Shown: positions 23,943-30,433 of the stretch, piece after piece | How the letters are laid out: every line of letters starts with the position of its first letter | Position numbering within the stretch: position 1 is the first letter of the stretch | NCBI GenBank assembly: GCA_964622685.1 | Contig: CAZUUU010000023.1 | Coordinates: forward strand, 1 to 30,433 | Direction of reading: 5' to 3' | DNA: 30,433 nucleotides | DNA from: Methylibium sp964622685 | Lineage (GTDB): Bacteria > Pseudomonadota > Gammaproteobacteria > Burkholderiales > Burkholderiaceae_C | Notes under the pieces: model-generated | Told to the model about the DNA's origin: nothing | The model's input: only the letters and a program-made list of their open reading frames with translations | Database searches by the model: none | Position numbers and translations under genes: made by a program

Positions 23943-25216
23943 TCGTTCGGCAGCAGCGTCTCGCCGGCGAAGAGCGCGGCCGGCACTTCGCGTGCGCGGA
24001 TCAGCGTTGCCTGCGTGCCGTCGACCATGACCTCGGCCGCGCGCGGCCGCGTGTTGTAGTTGCTGGCCATGCTCATGCCGTAGGCGCCGGCGCTCAGCAC
24101 CGCGACGTGGTCGCCTGCCCGCACGACGAGCGCCCGGTCTCGCCCCAGCCAGTCGCCCGACTCGCAGACGGGACCGACCACGTCGTAGACCACAGGCTCG
24201 CCATCGCGCAGCGTGCAAGGCACGATGGCCATCGTGGCCTGGTACAGGGCCGGGCGCATCAGGTCGTTCATCGCGGCGTCGACGACGCAGAAGCTCTTCT
24301 CCTCGCCGGGCTTGAGGTAGAGCACCTCGCTGATCAGCATGCCGGCGTTGCCGATCAGCGACCGGCCGGGCTCGAAGACCAGCGCGCGGTGCCCGTGCCC
24401 GCGCGCGTCGATGCGCGCCAGCAGCTCGCCGATCAGCACGTCGGCCGGCGGCGGGGCTTCATCGGTGTACTGGATGCCCAGGCCGCCGCCCAGGTCGAGA
24501 TGGCGGATGCGCAGGCCAGTGGCTTCGATCGCCTCGACCAGGTCGAGCAGGCGGTCCAGCGCGTCGATGTAGGGGGAGGCTTCGGTGATCTGCGAGCCGA
24601 TGTGGCAGTCGATGCCGATCACCTCCAGCCCCGGCAGCCCGGCCGCGTGGCGATAGGCCGCCACGGCGCGGTCGTGTGCGATGCCGAACTTGTTGGCCTT
24701 CAGTCCGGTCGAGATGTAGGGGTGCGTGCCGGCATCGACGTCCGGGTTGACGCGCAGGCTGACCGGCGCACGCCGGCCCGCGGCGACAGCGACCTCCGAC
24801 AGCACGTCGAGCTCGGCCTCGCTCTCGACGTTGAAGCAATGGACGCCGACCTCGAGGGCATGGCGCATCTCGGCGCGCGTCTTGCCCAGGCCCGAGAAAA
24901 CGACCCGGGCCGGATCGCCACCGACGGCCAGCACGCGCTCGAGCTCGCCGCCCGAGACGATGTCGAAGCCGCAGCCGGCACGGGCGAAGGTCTGCAGCAC
25001 CGCGAGGCTGGAGTTGGCCTTCATCGCGTAGCACAGCAGGTGCTCGCGGCCGGCCAGCGCGCGCTGGTAGGGGGCCAGCGCGGCCAGCATCGCCGCGCGC
25101 GAGTAGACGTACAGCGGCGTACCGAAGCGCGCCGCGAGCCCGGTCGCCGCGCAGTCGTCGATGCAGAGCTGCTCGCCGCGGTAGGCGACGAAGGGATGGC
25201 CCGGCAGCTTCATCAT
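23939..25216 (-). CDS. lysA: Diaminopimelate decarboxylase
   Basis: LysA decarboxylates meso-diaminopimelate to lysine, the last step of the pathway, with PLP. The ATG at 25216 gives 425 residues and overlaps the lptM stop as ATGA; a second Met follows directly. The PLP lysine is Lys66 in CYAMKANSS, and SGGELERVL, IDCHIGSQI, LDLGGGLGIQY, FEPGRSLIG and the active-site CESGDWLG are all present in order. The 33 codons open upstream of 25216 lie in the lptM gene in another frame and are not used. It converges with the ABC ATPase gene with overlapping stops. Confidence 0.97.
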   Translation of the reverse strand: MMKLPGHPFVAYRGEQLCIDDCAATGLAARFGTPLYVYSRAAMLAALAPYQRALAGREHLLCYAMKANSSLAVLQTFARAGCGFDIVSGGELERVLAVGGDPARVVFSGLGKTRAEMRHALEVGVHCFNVESEAELDVLSEVAVAAGRRAPVSLRVNPDVDAGTHPYISTGLKANKFGIAHDRAVAAYRHAAGLPGLEVIGIDCHIGSQITEASPYIDALDRLLDLVEAIEATGLRIRHLDLGGGLGIQYTDEAPPPADVLIGELLARIDARGHGHRALVFEPGRSLIGNAGMLISEVLYLKPGEEKSFCVVDAAMNDLMRPALYQATMAIVPCTLRDGEPVVYDVVGPVCESGDWLGRDRALVVRAGDHVAVLSAGAYGMSMASNYNTRPRAAEVMVDGTQATLIRAREVPAALFAGETLLPND

Positions 25217-25365
25217 CGGGCCGCCGGCGCGGGCGACGACGCGGGCGTGGCCGGGGCCGGCAGGAACAACGGGCCCTTCTGGCCGCAGCCGGCAAGCAGG
25301 CCCGCGGATACACACAACGCGATCACGGGGATGCGGCTGCCTAGAATGATTGCGAGCGTCTTCAT
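25213..25365 (-). CDS. lptM: LPS assembly lipoprotein LptM (YifL)
   Basis: A very short gene encodes MKTLAIILGSRIPVIALCVS then AGLLAGCGQKGPLFLPAPAT and an Ala/Pro/Ser-rich end, 50 residues in all. LAGC (Cys27) is the lipobox and CGQKGPLFLP is the hallmark of LptM/YifL, which assists maturation of the LptD translocon in enterobacteria. Its place next to cyaY is also seen in Escherichia coli. An ATG one codon earlier (25368) is equally possible. Its stop overlaps the lysA start. There is no visible ribosome-binding site, and a TAGAAT hexamer (25372-25377) lies 3 bp before the first ATG, so a leaderless transcript is conceivable. Confidence 0.92.
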   Translation of the reverse strand: MKTLAIILGSRIPVIALCVSAGLLAGCGQKGPLFLPAPATPASSPAPAAR

Positions 25366-25380
25366 CATCGGATTCTACGA

Positions 25381-25746
25381 ATGAGCCCTTCCACCTCCAC
25401 CCGGTCGCTGAGCGACGCCGACTACCAGTCGCTGGCGCGCGCGTTGCTGGGCGGCATCGAGTTGCAGATCGACCGCTGGCTGCAGCAGGACGTCGTGGAC
25501 ATCGACGGCGCGCGCACCGGAGGACTGCTGGAGTTGAGTTTTCCGAACGGCAGCAAGATCGTCGTCAACACGCAGCCGCCGCTGCAGGAGATCTGGCTCG
25601 CCGCGCGCAGCGGGGGTCATCACTATCGCCATGTCGACGGCCGGTGGCACGACACCAAGACCGGCGAGGAGTTCTTCGCCGTGCTGTCGCGCTGCGCCAG
25701 CGAGCAGGCCGGCAAGCCGTTGAAGTTCGAGCCGACGACGAGTTGA
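25381..25746 (+). CDS. cyaY: Frataxin-like iron-binding protein CyaY
   Basis: CyaY binds iron and modulates cysteine desulfurase activity in Fe-S cluster assembly. The 121-residue cytosolic protein shows the frataxin fold pattern: acidic N-terminal helix (LSDADYQSLARALLGGIELQ), VVDIDGARTGGLLELSFPNG, then the typical KIVVNTQPPLQEIWLAARSGG and HHYRHVDGRWHDTKTGEEFF. The ATG lies only 12 bp from the divergent lptM start, so its promoter must overlap lptM; a TAGAAT hexamer at 25342-25347 is a possible -10. Its stop codon abuts that of mrcA. Confidence 0.96.
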   Translation: MSPSTSTRSLSDADYQSLARALLGGIELQIDRWLQQDVVDIDGARTGGLLELSFPNGSKIVVNTQPPLQEIWLAARSGGHHYRHVDGRWHDTKTGEEFFAVLSRCASEQAGKPLKFEPTTS

Positions 25747-28128
25747 TCAGTTCTTGAACAGGTCGAGGATGCTCTTGCGCTCTTCCTCGGTGGTCGGCAC
25801 CGCGGGCGGTTCCTCCAGGCCCACGCTGCTGATGCCGTTGCCGGGGCCGTACTCGTCGTAGTACCACTCGCCGCCGACGTTGATCAGCCCGGGCGGTGCG
25901 ACGAACTCGCTGGGCTTCGAGCCCTTCAGCACCACGCCCATGTAGTCGATCCACACCGGCAGCGACAGGCCGCCGCCGGTCTCGCGGTCTCCGAGCTTGC
26001 GCGGCTGGTCGTAGCCGATCCAGACGACGCCGACCACGCCCTGGCTGAAGCCGGCGAACCAGGTGTCGTGCGAGTCGTTGGTGGTGCCGGTCTTGCCGTA
26101 GACGTCGGGCCGCTTCAGCGTGGCCTGCGCGCGCGCCGCGGTGCCGGTGCGCGTGACCTCCTGCAGCAGGCTATCCATCACGAAGGCATTGCGGGCGTCG
26201 ATGACGCGCGCGCTCTCGTCCGGCGGCGCCGGCTCGGACTGGACCAGGATGCGGCCCTTGTTGTCGGTGACGCGCGTCACCAGCAGCGGGTTGACCCGGT
26301 AGCCGCCGTTGGCGAACACCGAATAGGCCGTCGCCATCTGCAGCGGCGTGACCGACCCGGTGCCGAGCGCCATCGGCAGGTAGGGCAGGTGCTTGTCGGC
26401 GTCGAAGCCGAAGCGCGCGATCCAGCTCTGCGCGTAGCCGGTGCCGATGGCCTCGAGGATGCGGATCGAGACCATGTTCTTGGACTTCGCCAGCGCCCGG
26501 CGCATCGACATCGGGCCTTCGAAGGTGCCGTCGTAGTTCTTGGGCTCCCAGGGTTGGCTGCCGGTGGTCGCGGCGTCGAAGAACAACGGCGCGTCGTTGA
26601 TGACGGTGGCCGGGGTGAAGCCCTTCTCCAGCGCGGCGGAGTAGATGAAGGGCTTGAAGCTCGAGCCCGGCTGCCGCCATGCCTGCGTTGCGTGGTTGAA
26701 CTTGCTCTTGGCGTGGTCGAAACCGCCGACCATGGTCCGGATCGCGCCGGTGCGCGCGTCGACGGAGACGAAAGCGCCCTCGACTTCCGGGACCTGCGTG
26801 ATCGACCAGGCGTCCTTCGCGCCCTTGATGACGCGGATCACGGCGCCGCGGCGCACCTGGACGGCCGGCTTGGCCTTGGGCGCCAGGCCCGAGGTGGCGG
26901 GACGCAGGCCCTCGCCGGTGATCGTCAGCGTCTCGCCGCTCTGGAGCACGGCCACGACCTTCTTCGGATCGGCTTCCAGCACGACGGCCGCCTTGATCTC
27001 GTCGTTGTCCGGGTGCTCGTCCAGGGCCTCGGCGATGCGCGCGTCGAGCGCCTTCGGGTCCTTGGGCAGGTCGACATAGCCCTCGGGGCCCCGGTACACC
27101 TGCCGCTTCTCGTAGTCGGTGATGCCGCGACGCAGTGCGCGGTAGGCGGCCTCCTGCTCGACCGAGCGCACGCTGGTGTAGACATGCAGCCCCCGCGTGT
27201 AGGCGCTCTCGCCGTACTGCGCGAAGATCAGCTGGCGCGCCGCCTCGGCGACGTACTCGGCGTGCAGCGGCACGTCGAGGTTGCGCCGGTACTTCAGGCG
27301 CTCGGCCTTGGCGGCCTCGGCCTGCTCCTCGGTGATGTAGCCGTTCTCGAACATCCGCTCGATGATGTACTGCTGGCGTTGCCGCGCGCGCGTCGGGTTG
27401 GCGATGGGGTTGTAGGCCGAGGGCGCCTTCGGCAGGCCGGCCAGCATGGCCGCCTCGGCAACGCTCACGTCCTTGAGCGGCTTGCCGAAGTAGATGTCCG
27501 ACGCGGCCGCGAACCCATAGGCGCGCTGGCCGAGGTAGATCTGGTTCATGTAGACCTCGAGGATCTGGTCCTTGCTGAGCTGGCTCTCGATCTTCAGTGC
27601 CAGCAGGATCTCGTAGATCTTCCGCGTCAGGGTCTTTTCGGTCGGCAGGTAGAAGTTGCGCGCGACCTGCATCGTGATGGTCGACGCCCCCTGGCTGCGC
27701 GACTCGCCGACGTTGGCGAGCCCGGCCCGCACGATGCCGATGTAGTCGACGCCACCGTGCTGATAGAAGCGCGCGTCCTCGATGGACAGCACGGCTTCGC
27801 GCATGACCTTGGGGATGTCGGCGATCGGTGCGAACTGGCGCCGCTCCTCGCCGTACTCGCCGATCAGCACCTCGTCGGCCGAGTAGATGCGCATCGGCAG
27901 CTTCGGCCGGTAGTCGGTCAGGCTGCTGATCTCGGGCAGGTTGGGATAGGCCACCGACAGCGCGATGGCCGCGAGGGCGAATCCGCCCAGCGCCGCGGCC
28001 AGCGCGAGGCCGACCAGAGCCAGCAAGGCCTGCAAGGGCCACCGGACGGCGGCCGGCAGATTGGAGAGGAAACCGGAGAACAGGGGCTTCGACGGGCCGG
28101 CGGGGGGCGTGCTTTCGTGGGCGCTCAT
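25747..28128 (-). CDS. mrcA: Penicillin-binding protein 1A (bifunctional transglycosylase/transpeptidase)
   Basis: This class A PBP polymerises glycan strands and cross-links peptides in the periplasm. The 793-residue protein has a cytoplasmic tail, one membrane helix (about 33-60), and the glycosyltransferase family 51 domain with catalytic Glu117 in SIEDARFYQHGG and the motifs QGASTITMQVARN and ALKIESQLSKDQILEVYMNQIYLG. An OB-like insert (about 395-450) follows. The transpeptidase domain has Ser489 in PGSSFKPF (SxxK), SKN (549-551) and KTGTT (about 680). An AGGAGG lies just before the ATG. mrcA/ponA divergent from pilM is a known arrangement in proteobacteria such as Pseudomonas. Confidence 0.97.
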   Translation of the reverse strand: MSAHESTPPAGPSKPLFSGFLSNLPAAVRWPLQALLALVGLALAAALGGFALAAIALSVAYPNLPEISSLTDYRPKLPMRIYSADEVLIGEYGEERRQFAPIADIPKVMREAVLSIEDARFYQHGGVDYIGIVRAGLANVGESRSQGASTITMQVARNFYLPTEKTLTRKIYEILLALKIESQLSKDQILEVYMNQIYLGQRAYGFAAASDIYFGKPLKDVSVAEAAMLAGLPKAPSAYNPIANPTRARQRQQYIIERMFENGYITEEQAEAAKAERLKYRRNLDVPLHAEYVAEAARQLIFAQYGESAYTRGLHVYTSVRSVEQEAAYRALRRGITDYEKRQVYRGPEGYVDLPKDPKALDARIAEALDEHPDNDEIKAAVVLEADPKKVVAVLQSGETLTITGEGLRPATSGLAPKAKPAVQVRRGAVIRVIKGAKDAWSITQVPEVEGAFVSVDARTGAIRTMVGGFDHAKSKFNHATQAWRQPGSSFKPFIYSAALEKGFTPATVINDAPLFFDAATTGSQPWEPKNYDGTFEGPMSMRRALAKSKNMVSIRILEAIGTGYAQSWIARFGFDADKHLPYLPMALGTGSVTPLQMATAYSVFANGGYRVNPLLVTRVTDNKGRILVQSEPAPPDESARVIDARNAFVMDSLLQEVTRTGTAARAQATLKRPDVYGKTGTTNDSHDTWFAGFSQGVVGVVWIGYDQPRKLGDRETGGGLSLPVWIDYMGVVLKGSKPSEFVAPPGLINVGGEWYYDEYGPGNGISSVGLEEPPAVPTTEEERKSILDLFKN

Positions 28129-28151
28129 GAGCCTCCTGCTAGGGTCAACCG

Positions 28152-28157
28152 ATTATA
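28152..28157 (-). promoter_or_regulatory. Candidate -10 box of mrcA
   Basis: A perfect TATAAT on the minus strand lies 23 bases before the mrcA ATG and would give a short leader with AGGAGG. No good -35 is found at 16-18 bp upstream, so the promoter may be weak or need an activator. Confidence 0.45.
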
Positions 28158-28214
28158 GAAACGCACGAAGCCCGGTCCGGCCGATGCACCGGAACTGCCG
28201 AAGAGGGGTTCCGC

Positions 28215-28236
28215 ACAAGCAGAAGTGACAGCTTGT
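28215..28236. promoter_or_regulatory. Inverted repeat between mrcA and pilM
   Basis: ACAAGC and GCTTGT form a perfect 6-bp inverted repeat with a 10-bp spacer, about 60 bp upstream of the mrcA -10 box and 60 bp before the pilM -35. A transcription-factor site is possible, but no known consensus is matched. Confidence 0.25.
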
Positions 28237-28297
28237 TCGGCGTGTGAGTTTTGCAACGGGAGGCCGTGGCGCGCCTGCCCAAGGCGGTGCTAAAGCA

Positions 28298-28326
28298 TTG
28301 GGACACAAAGGCTTTACTGCTAGCAT
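28298..28326 (+). promoter_or_regulatory. Candidate sigma-70 promoter of the pilMNO operon
   Basis: TTGGGA (28298-28303), a 17-bp spacer and TAGCAT (28321-28326) give a plausible promoter 45 bases before the pilM GTG. Just downstream lies a small palindrome, GAAGT-A-ACTTC (28328-28338), at about the transcription start, which might be an operator. Confidence 0.45.
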
Positions 28327-28371
28327 TGAAGTAACTTCTTAACAGCCGAAGCACGGCGAGCGGGAGACCGA

Positions 28372-29451
28372 GTGGGCTTTCTTGACGGGTTGATGGGGGG
28401 CAAGCAAGCGCCGCTCGTCGGGCTGGACATCAGCTCATCGAGCGTCAAGCTCGTCGAGTTGGCTCAATCCGGGTCGGGCGAGTACGTGCTCGAGCGTTTC
28501 GCGACCGAGAGCTTCGAAAAGGGCTGGATCGCCGACGGCCAGATCGAGAAGTTCGACGAGGTCGCCGACGCCGTGCGGCGGGTGGTCAGCAAGAGCGGCA
28601 CCAAGACCAAGCGCGTGGCGCTGGCGATGCCGCAGTCCGCGGTGATCACCAAGAAGATCATGCTGCCGGCGGGCCTGCGCGACGAGGAGCTGGAGCTCCA
28701 GGTCGAGTCCGAGGCCAACCAGTACATCCCCTTCTCGCTCGACGAAGTCAGCCTGGACTTCTGCGTGGTCGGCCCGAGCCCCAGTTCGGCCGGCGATGTC
28801 GAGGTGCTGATTGCTGCATCGCGGAAAGATCGGGTGCAGGACCGGCAGGGTCTGGCCGAGGCGGCCGGCCTGAAGCCGGTCGTGCTGGACATCGAGTCGC
28901 ATGCCTCGCGGCTGGCCATGACGCGCATCGTGTCGGCGCTGCCGAACGAGGGGAGGGACGCGCTGGTCGCGCTGTTCGAGATCGGCGCCGAGACGACCAG
29001 CCTCAAGGTCTTGCGCGACGAAGAACTGCTGTACGACCGCGATCAGGCCTTCGGCGGCTCGCAGCTCACCCAGATGATCTCGCGCCAGTACGGCTTCTCC
29101 TTCGAGGAGGCCGAGCAGAAGAAGCTGGCGAGCGACCTGCCCGAGGACTATGAATCCAGCCTGCTGGTGCCGTTCGTCGACAGCCTCGCGCAGGAGATCG
29201 GCCGGGCGCTCCAGTACTTCTTCACCAGCACGCCGCATCACAAGGTGCACTACGTGATGCTGGGTGGCGGCACGGCGACGTTGCCGGGCCTGAAGGAGCG
29301 GGTGACCGAACTGACCGGCTTCGCGTCGATGGTCGTGAATCCCTTCGAGGGCATGCGCCTCGGCTCGGCGGTGCGCGAGAGCAAGCTGCGCCGCGAGGCC
29401 CCGGCCTACCTGACCGCCTGCGGTCTGGCGATGCGGAGATTCCTGTCATGA
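28372..29451 (+). CDS. pilM: Type IV pilus assembly protein PilM
   Basis: PilM is an actin-like cytoplasmic ATP-binding protein that docks to PilN in the type IV pilus alignment complex. The 359-residue protein begins (GTG at 28372) with GFLDGLMGGKQAPLVGLDIS, then SSSVKLVEL, the first phosphate-binding loop. Further family blocks are AMPQSAVITKKIMLPAGL, EANQYIPFSLDEVSLDF, LFEIGAETTSLKVL and the second phosphate loop VMLGGGTATLPGL. GGGAG precedes the start. The stop overlaps pilN as ATGA, so the genes form a tight operon. Confidence 0.96.
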   Translation: MGFLDGLMGGKQAPLVGLDISSSSVKLVELAQSGSGEYVLERFATESFEKGWIADGQIEKFDEVADAVRRVVSKSGTKTKRVALAMPQSAVITKKIMLPAGLRDEELELQVESEANQYIPFSLDEVSLDFCVVGPSPSSAGDVEVLIAASRKDRVQDRQGLAEAAGLKPVVLDIESHASRLAMTRIVSALPNEGRDALVALFEIGAETTSLKVLRDEELLYDRDQAFGGSQLTQMISRQYGFSFEEAEQKKLASDLPEDYESSLLVPFVDSLAQEIGRALQYFFTSTPHHKVHYVMLGGGTATLPGLKERVTELTGFASMVVNPFEGMRLGSAVRESKLRREAPAYLTACGLAMRRFLS

Positions 29452-30077
29452 TTCTCATCAACCTCCTCCCGCACCGCGAGGAGAGGCGCCAGCGCCGCAA
29501 GAAGGCTTTCTTCGCCGGTCTTGGGTTGGCCGCTGCCGCAGGCATCGCGATCGCCGGCATGTGGTACCTGGTGCTGCAGCAGATGATCAGCACGCAGCAG
29601 GAGCGCAACGCCTTCCTGAGCGCCGAGATCAAGAAGCTCGAAGAGCAGATCAAGGACATCGCCACGCTCAAGGCCGAGATCGACAGCCTGAAGGCGCGTC
29701 AGAAGGCGGTCGAGGACCTGCAGACCGATCGCAACGTGCCGGTCTACCTCCTGAACGAACTGGTCAAGCAGACGCCGGAGGGTGTCTACCTGACCGCGAT
29801 CAAGCAGGACGGCCAGGTCGTCGCGGTGAACGGGATCGCGCAGACCAACGAGCGGGTCTCGGAGTTCCTGCGCAACACGGCCTACAACTCGACCTGGCTC
29901 GAGCGCCCTGAACTCGTCGAGATCAAGGCCGCGAACCTGACGACGGCCAACCGCGAGCAGAAGCGATTGTTCGACTTCTCGATGAGGATCACGCTCAAGC
30001 GCCCGCAGGAAGCCGACAAGCAGGCTGCGCCAGGTGCAGGCGGTGCTTCGGCGCCGGCTGCGGTGCCGAGGTCCTGA
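29448..30077 (+). CDS. pilN: Type IV pilus assembly protein PilN
   Basis: PilN is a bitopic inner-membrane protein that binds PilM through its N-terminus and PilO in the periplasm. The 209-residue protein starts MILINLLPHREERR; the INLLP motif is the known PilM-docking sequence. One membrane helix follows (about 22-45), then a coiled coil (about 48-95) and a periplasmic ferredoxin-like domain with TPEGVYLTAIKQDGQ. The C-terminus is Ala/Pro/Gly-rich. It overlaps pilM by 4 nt and is followed by pilO after 10 bp. Confidence 0.96.
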   Translation: MILINLLPHREERRQRRKKAFFAGLGLAAAAGIAIAGMWYLVLQQMISTQQERNAFLSAEIKKLEEQIKDIATLKAEIDSLKARQKAVEDLQTDRNVPVYLLNELVKQTPEGVYLTAIKQDGQVVAVNGIAQTNERVSEFLRNTAYNSTWLERPELVEIKAANLTTANREQKRLFDFSMRITLKRPQEADKQAAPGAGGASAPAAVPRS

Positions 30078-30087
30078 GGGAGCAGCC

Positions 30088-30433
30088 ATGGCATCGAAAA
30101 AAGGCGTCAACGTCGATCTGAACTCGGTCCTGCACGAGCTGTCGGGACAGTTCCGGGGACTGAACACCAGCGAACCCGGACAGTGGCCGTGGCTGCCGAA
30201 GGCGGCGGCTTTCCTCGCCGTCGCGCTGGCCATGGTGGCCTTCGGGTGGTTCCTGCTGCTGTCGTCGACCACCGACGAGCTCGAGGCCGAGCGTGCGCGG
30301 GAGCCGGGGCTGCGTCAGGACTACCGCAACAAGCTGGCCCAGGCCGTGAACCTGGACGAGCTGCGCAAGCAGAAGATCCAGGTGCAGGAGTACGTGACCC
30401 AGCTCGAGAAGCAGCTGCCCGGCAAGGCCGAGA
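30088..30433 (+). CDS. pilO: Type IV pilus assembly protein PilO, N-terminal part (cut by window edge)
   Basis: PilO pairs with PilN in the periplasm. Some 115 residues are visible: MASKKGVNVDLNSVLHELSG, a cytoplasmic segment, a membrane helix at about 37-60 (AAAFLAVALAMVAFGWFLLL), then a coiled-coil stretch with ELEAERAREPGLRQDYRNK and LDELRKQKIQVQEY that matches the PilO family. GAGGGAG precedes the ATG. The rest of the gene and the expected pilP and pilQ lie beyond the window. Confidence 0.94.
   Translation, partial: MASKKGVNVDLNSVLHELSGQFRGLNTSEPGQWPWLPKAAAFLAVALAMVAFGWFLLLSSTTDELEAERAREPGLRQDYRNKLAQAVNLDELRKQKIQVQEYVTQLEKQLPGKAE

Noticed and set aside
26068..28158. A 696-codon open frame on the plus strand opposite mrcA
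   Set aside because: No domain or start signal is visible, and mrcA on the other strand has all expected catalytic motifs.

Overview
The window is very GC-rich and gene-dense, with genes that touch or overlap. The gene set suggests a betaproteobacterium of the order Burkholderiales, possibly of the Rubrivivax/Leptothrix/Methylibium type: a type II secretion cluster running G to N and then D and E with gspC divergent, coq7 (ubiquinone), a Burkholderia-type trimeric porin, a lysA-lptM/cyaY block, and mrcA divergent from pilMNO. The genus is an inference. I saw no rRNA, tRNA, CRISPR array, insertion sequence or phage gene.

Region 1 (1-9065) is a type II secretion system. On the minus strand gspG-H-I-J-K-L-M-N-D-E follow one another with overlaps or tiny gaps, and gspE runs off the left edge. 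A short gspC without a PDZ domain is divergent from gspG. A 12-codon leader ORF ends on the gspG start codon, and two C8 tracts flank the gspL start.

Region 2 (9078-15825) is housekeeping and accessory metabolism. It holds a cyclic-nucleotide/CBS/DUF294 signalling protein coupled to a DEDD exonuclease, a divergent CobT-like protein with altered active-site positions, ilvA, an OsmC-family protein and coq7. Between ilvA and the OsmC gene, on the minus strand, is a self-contained structure: a promoter, three consecutive hairpins and a strong intrinsic terminator. It fits a small RNA of about 90 nt with anti-Shine-Dalgarno CUCCUCC motifs, one of them in a hairpin loop. This is the most interesting object in the window.

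Region 3 (15826-17201) is a porin gene with base use unlike its neighbours. A minus-strand terminator-like hairpin and a palindrome lie upstream of it, and a UUCG terminator lies downstream.

Region 4 (17202-23942) is a plus-strand run: a DUF3047 lipoprotein, then a complete peptide-type ABC importer (binding protein, two permeases, two ATPases) with a small unknown lipoprotein gene between the permeases and the ATPases.

Region 5 (23939-30433) has lysA and the tiny lptM on the minus strand, with cyaY divergent only 12 bp away. Penicillin-binding protein 1A follows on the minus strand, and divergent from it is the start of the type IV pilus assembly operon, pilM-pilN-pilO, cut by the right edge.
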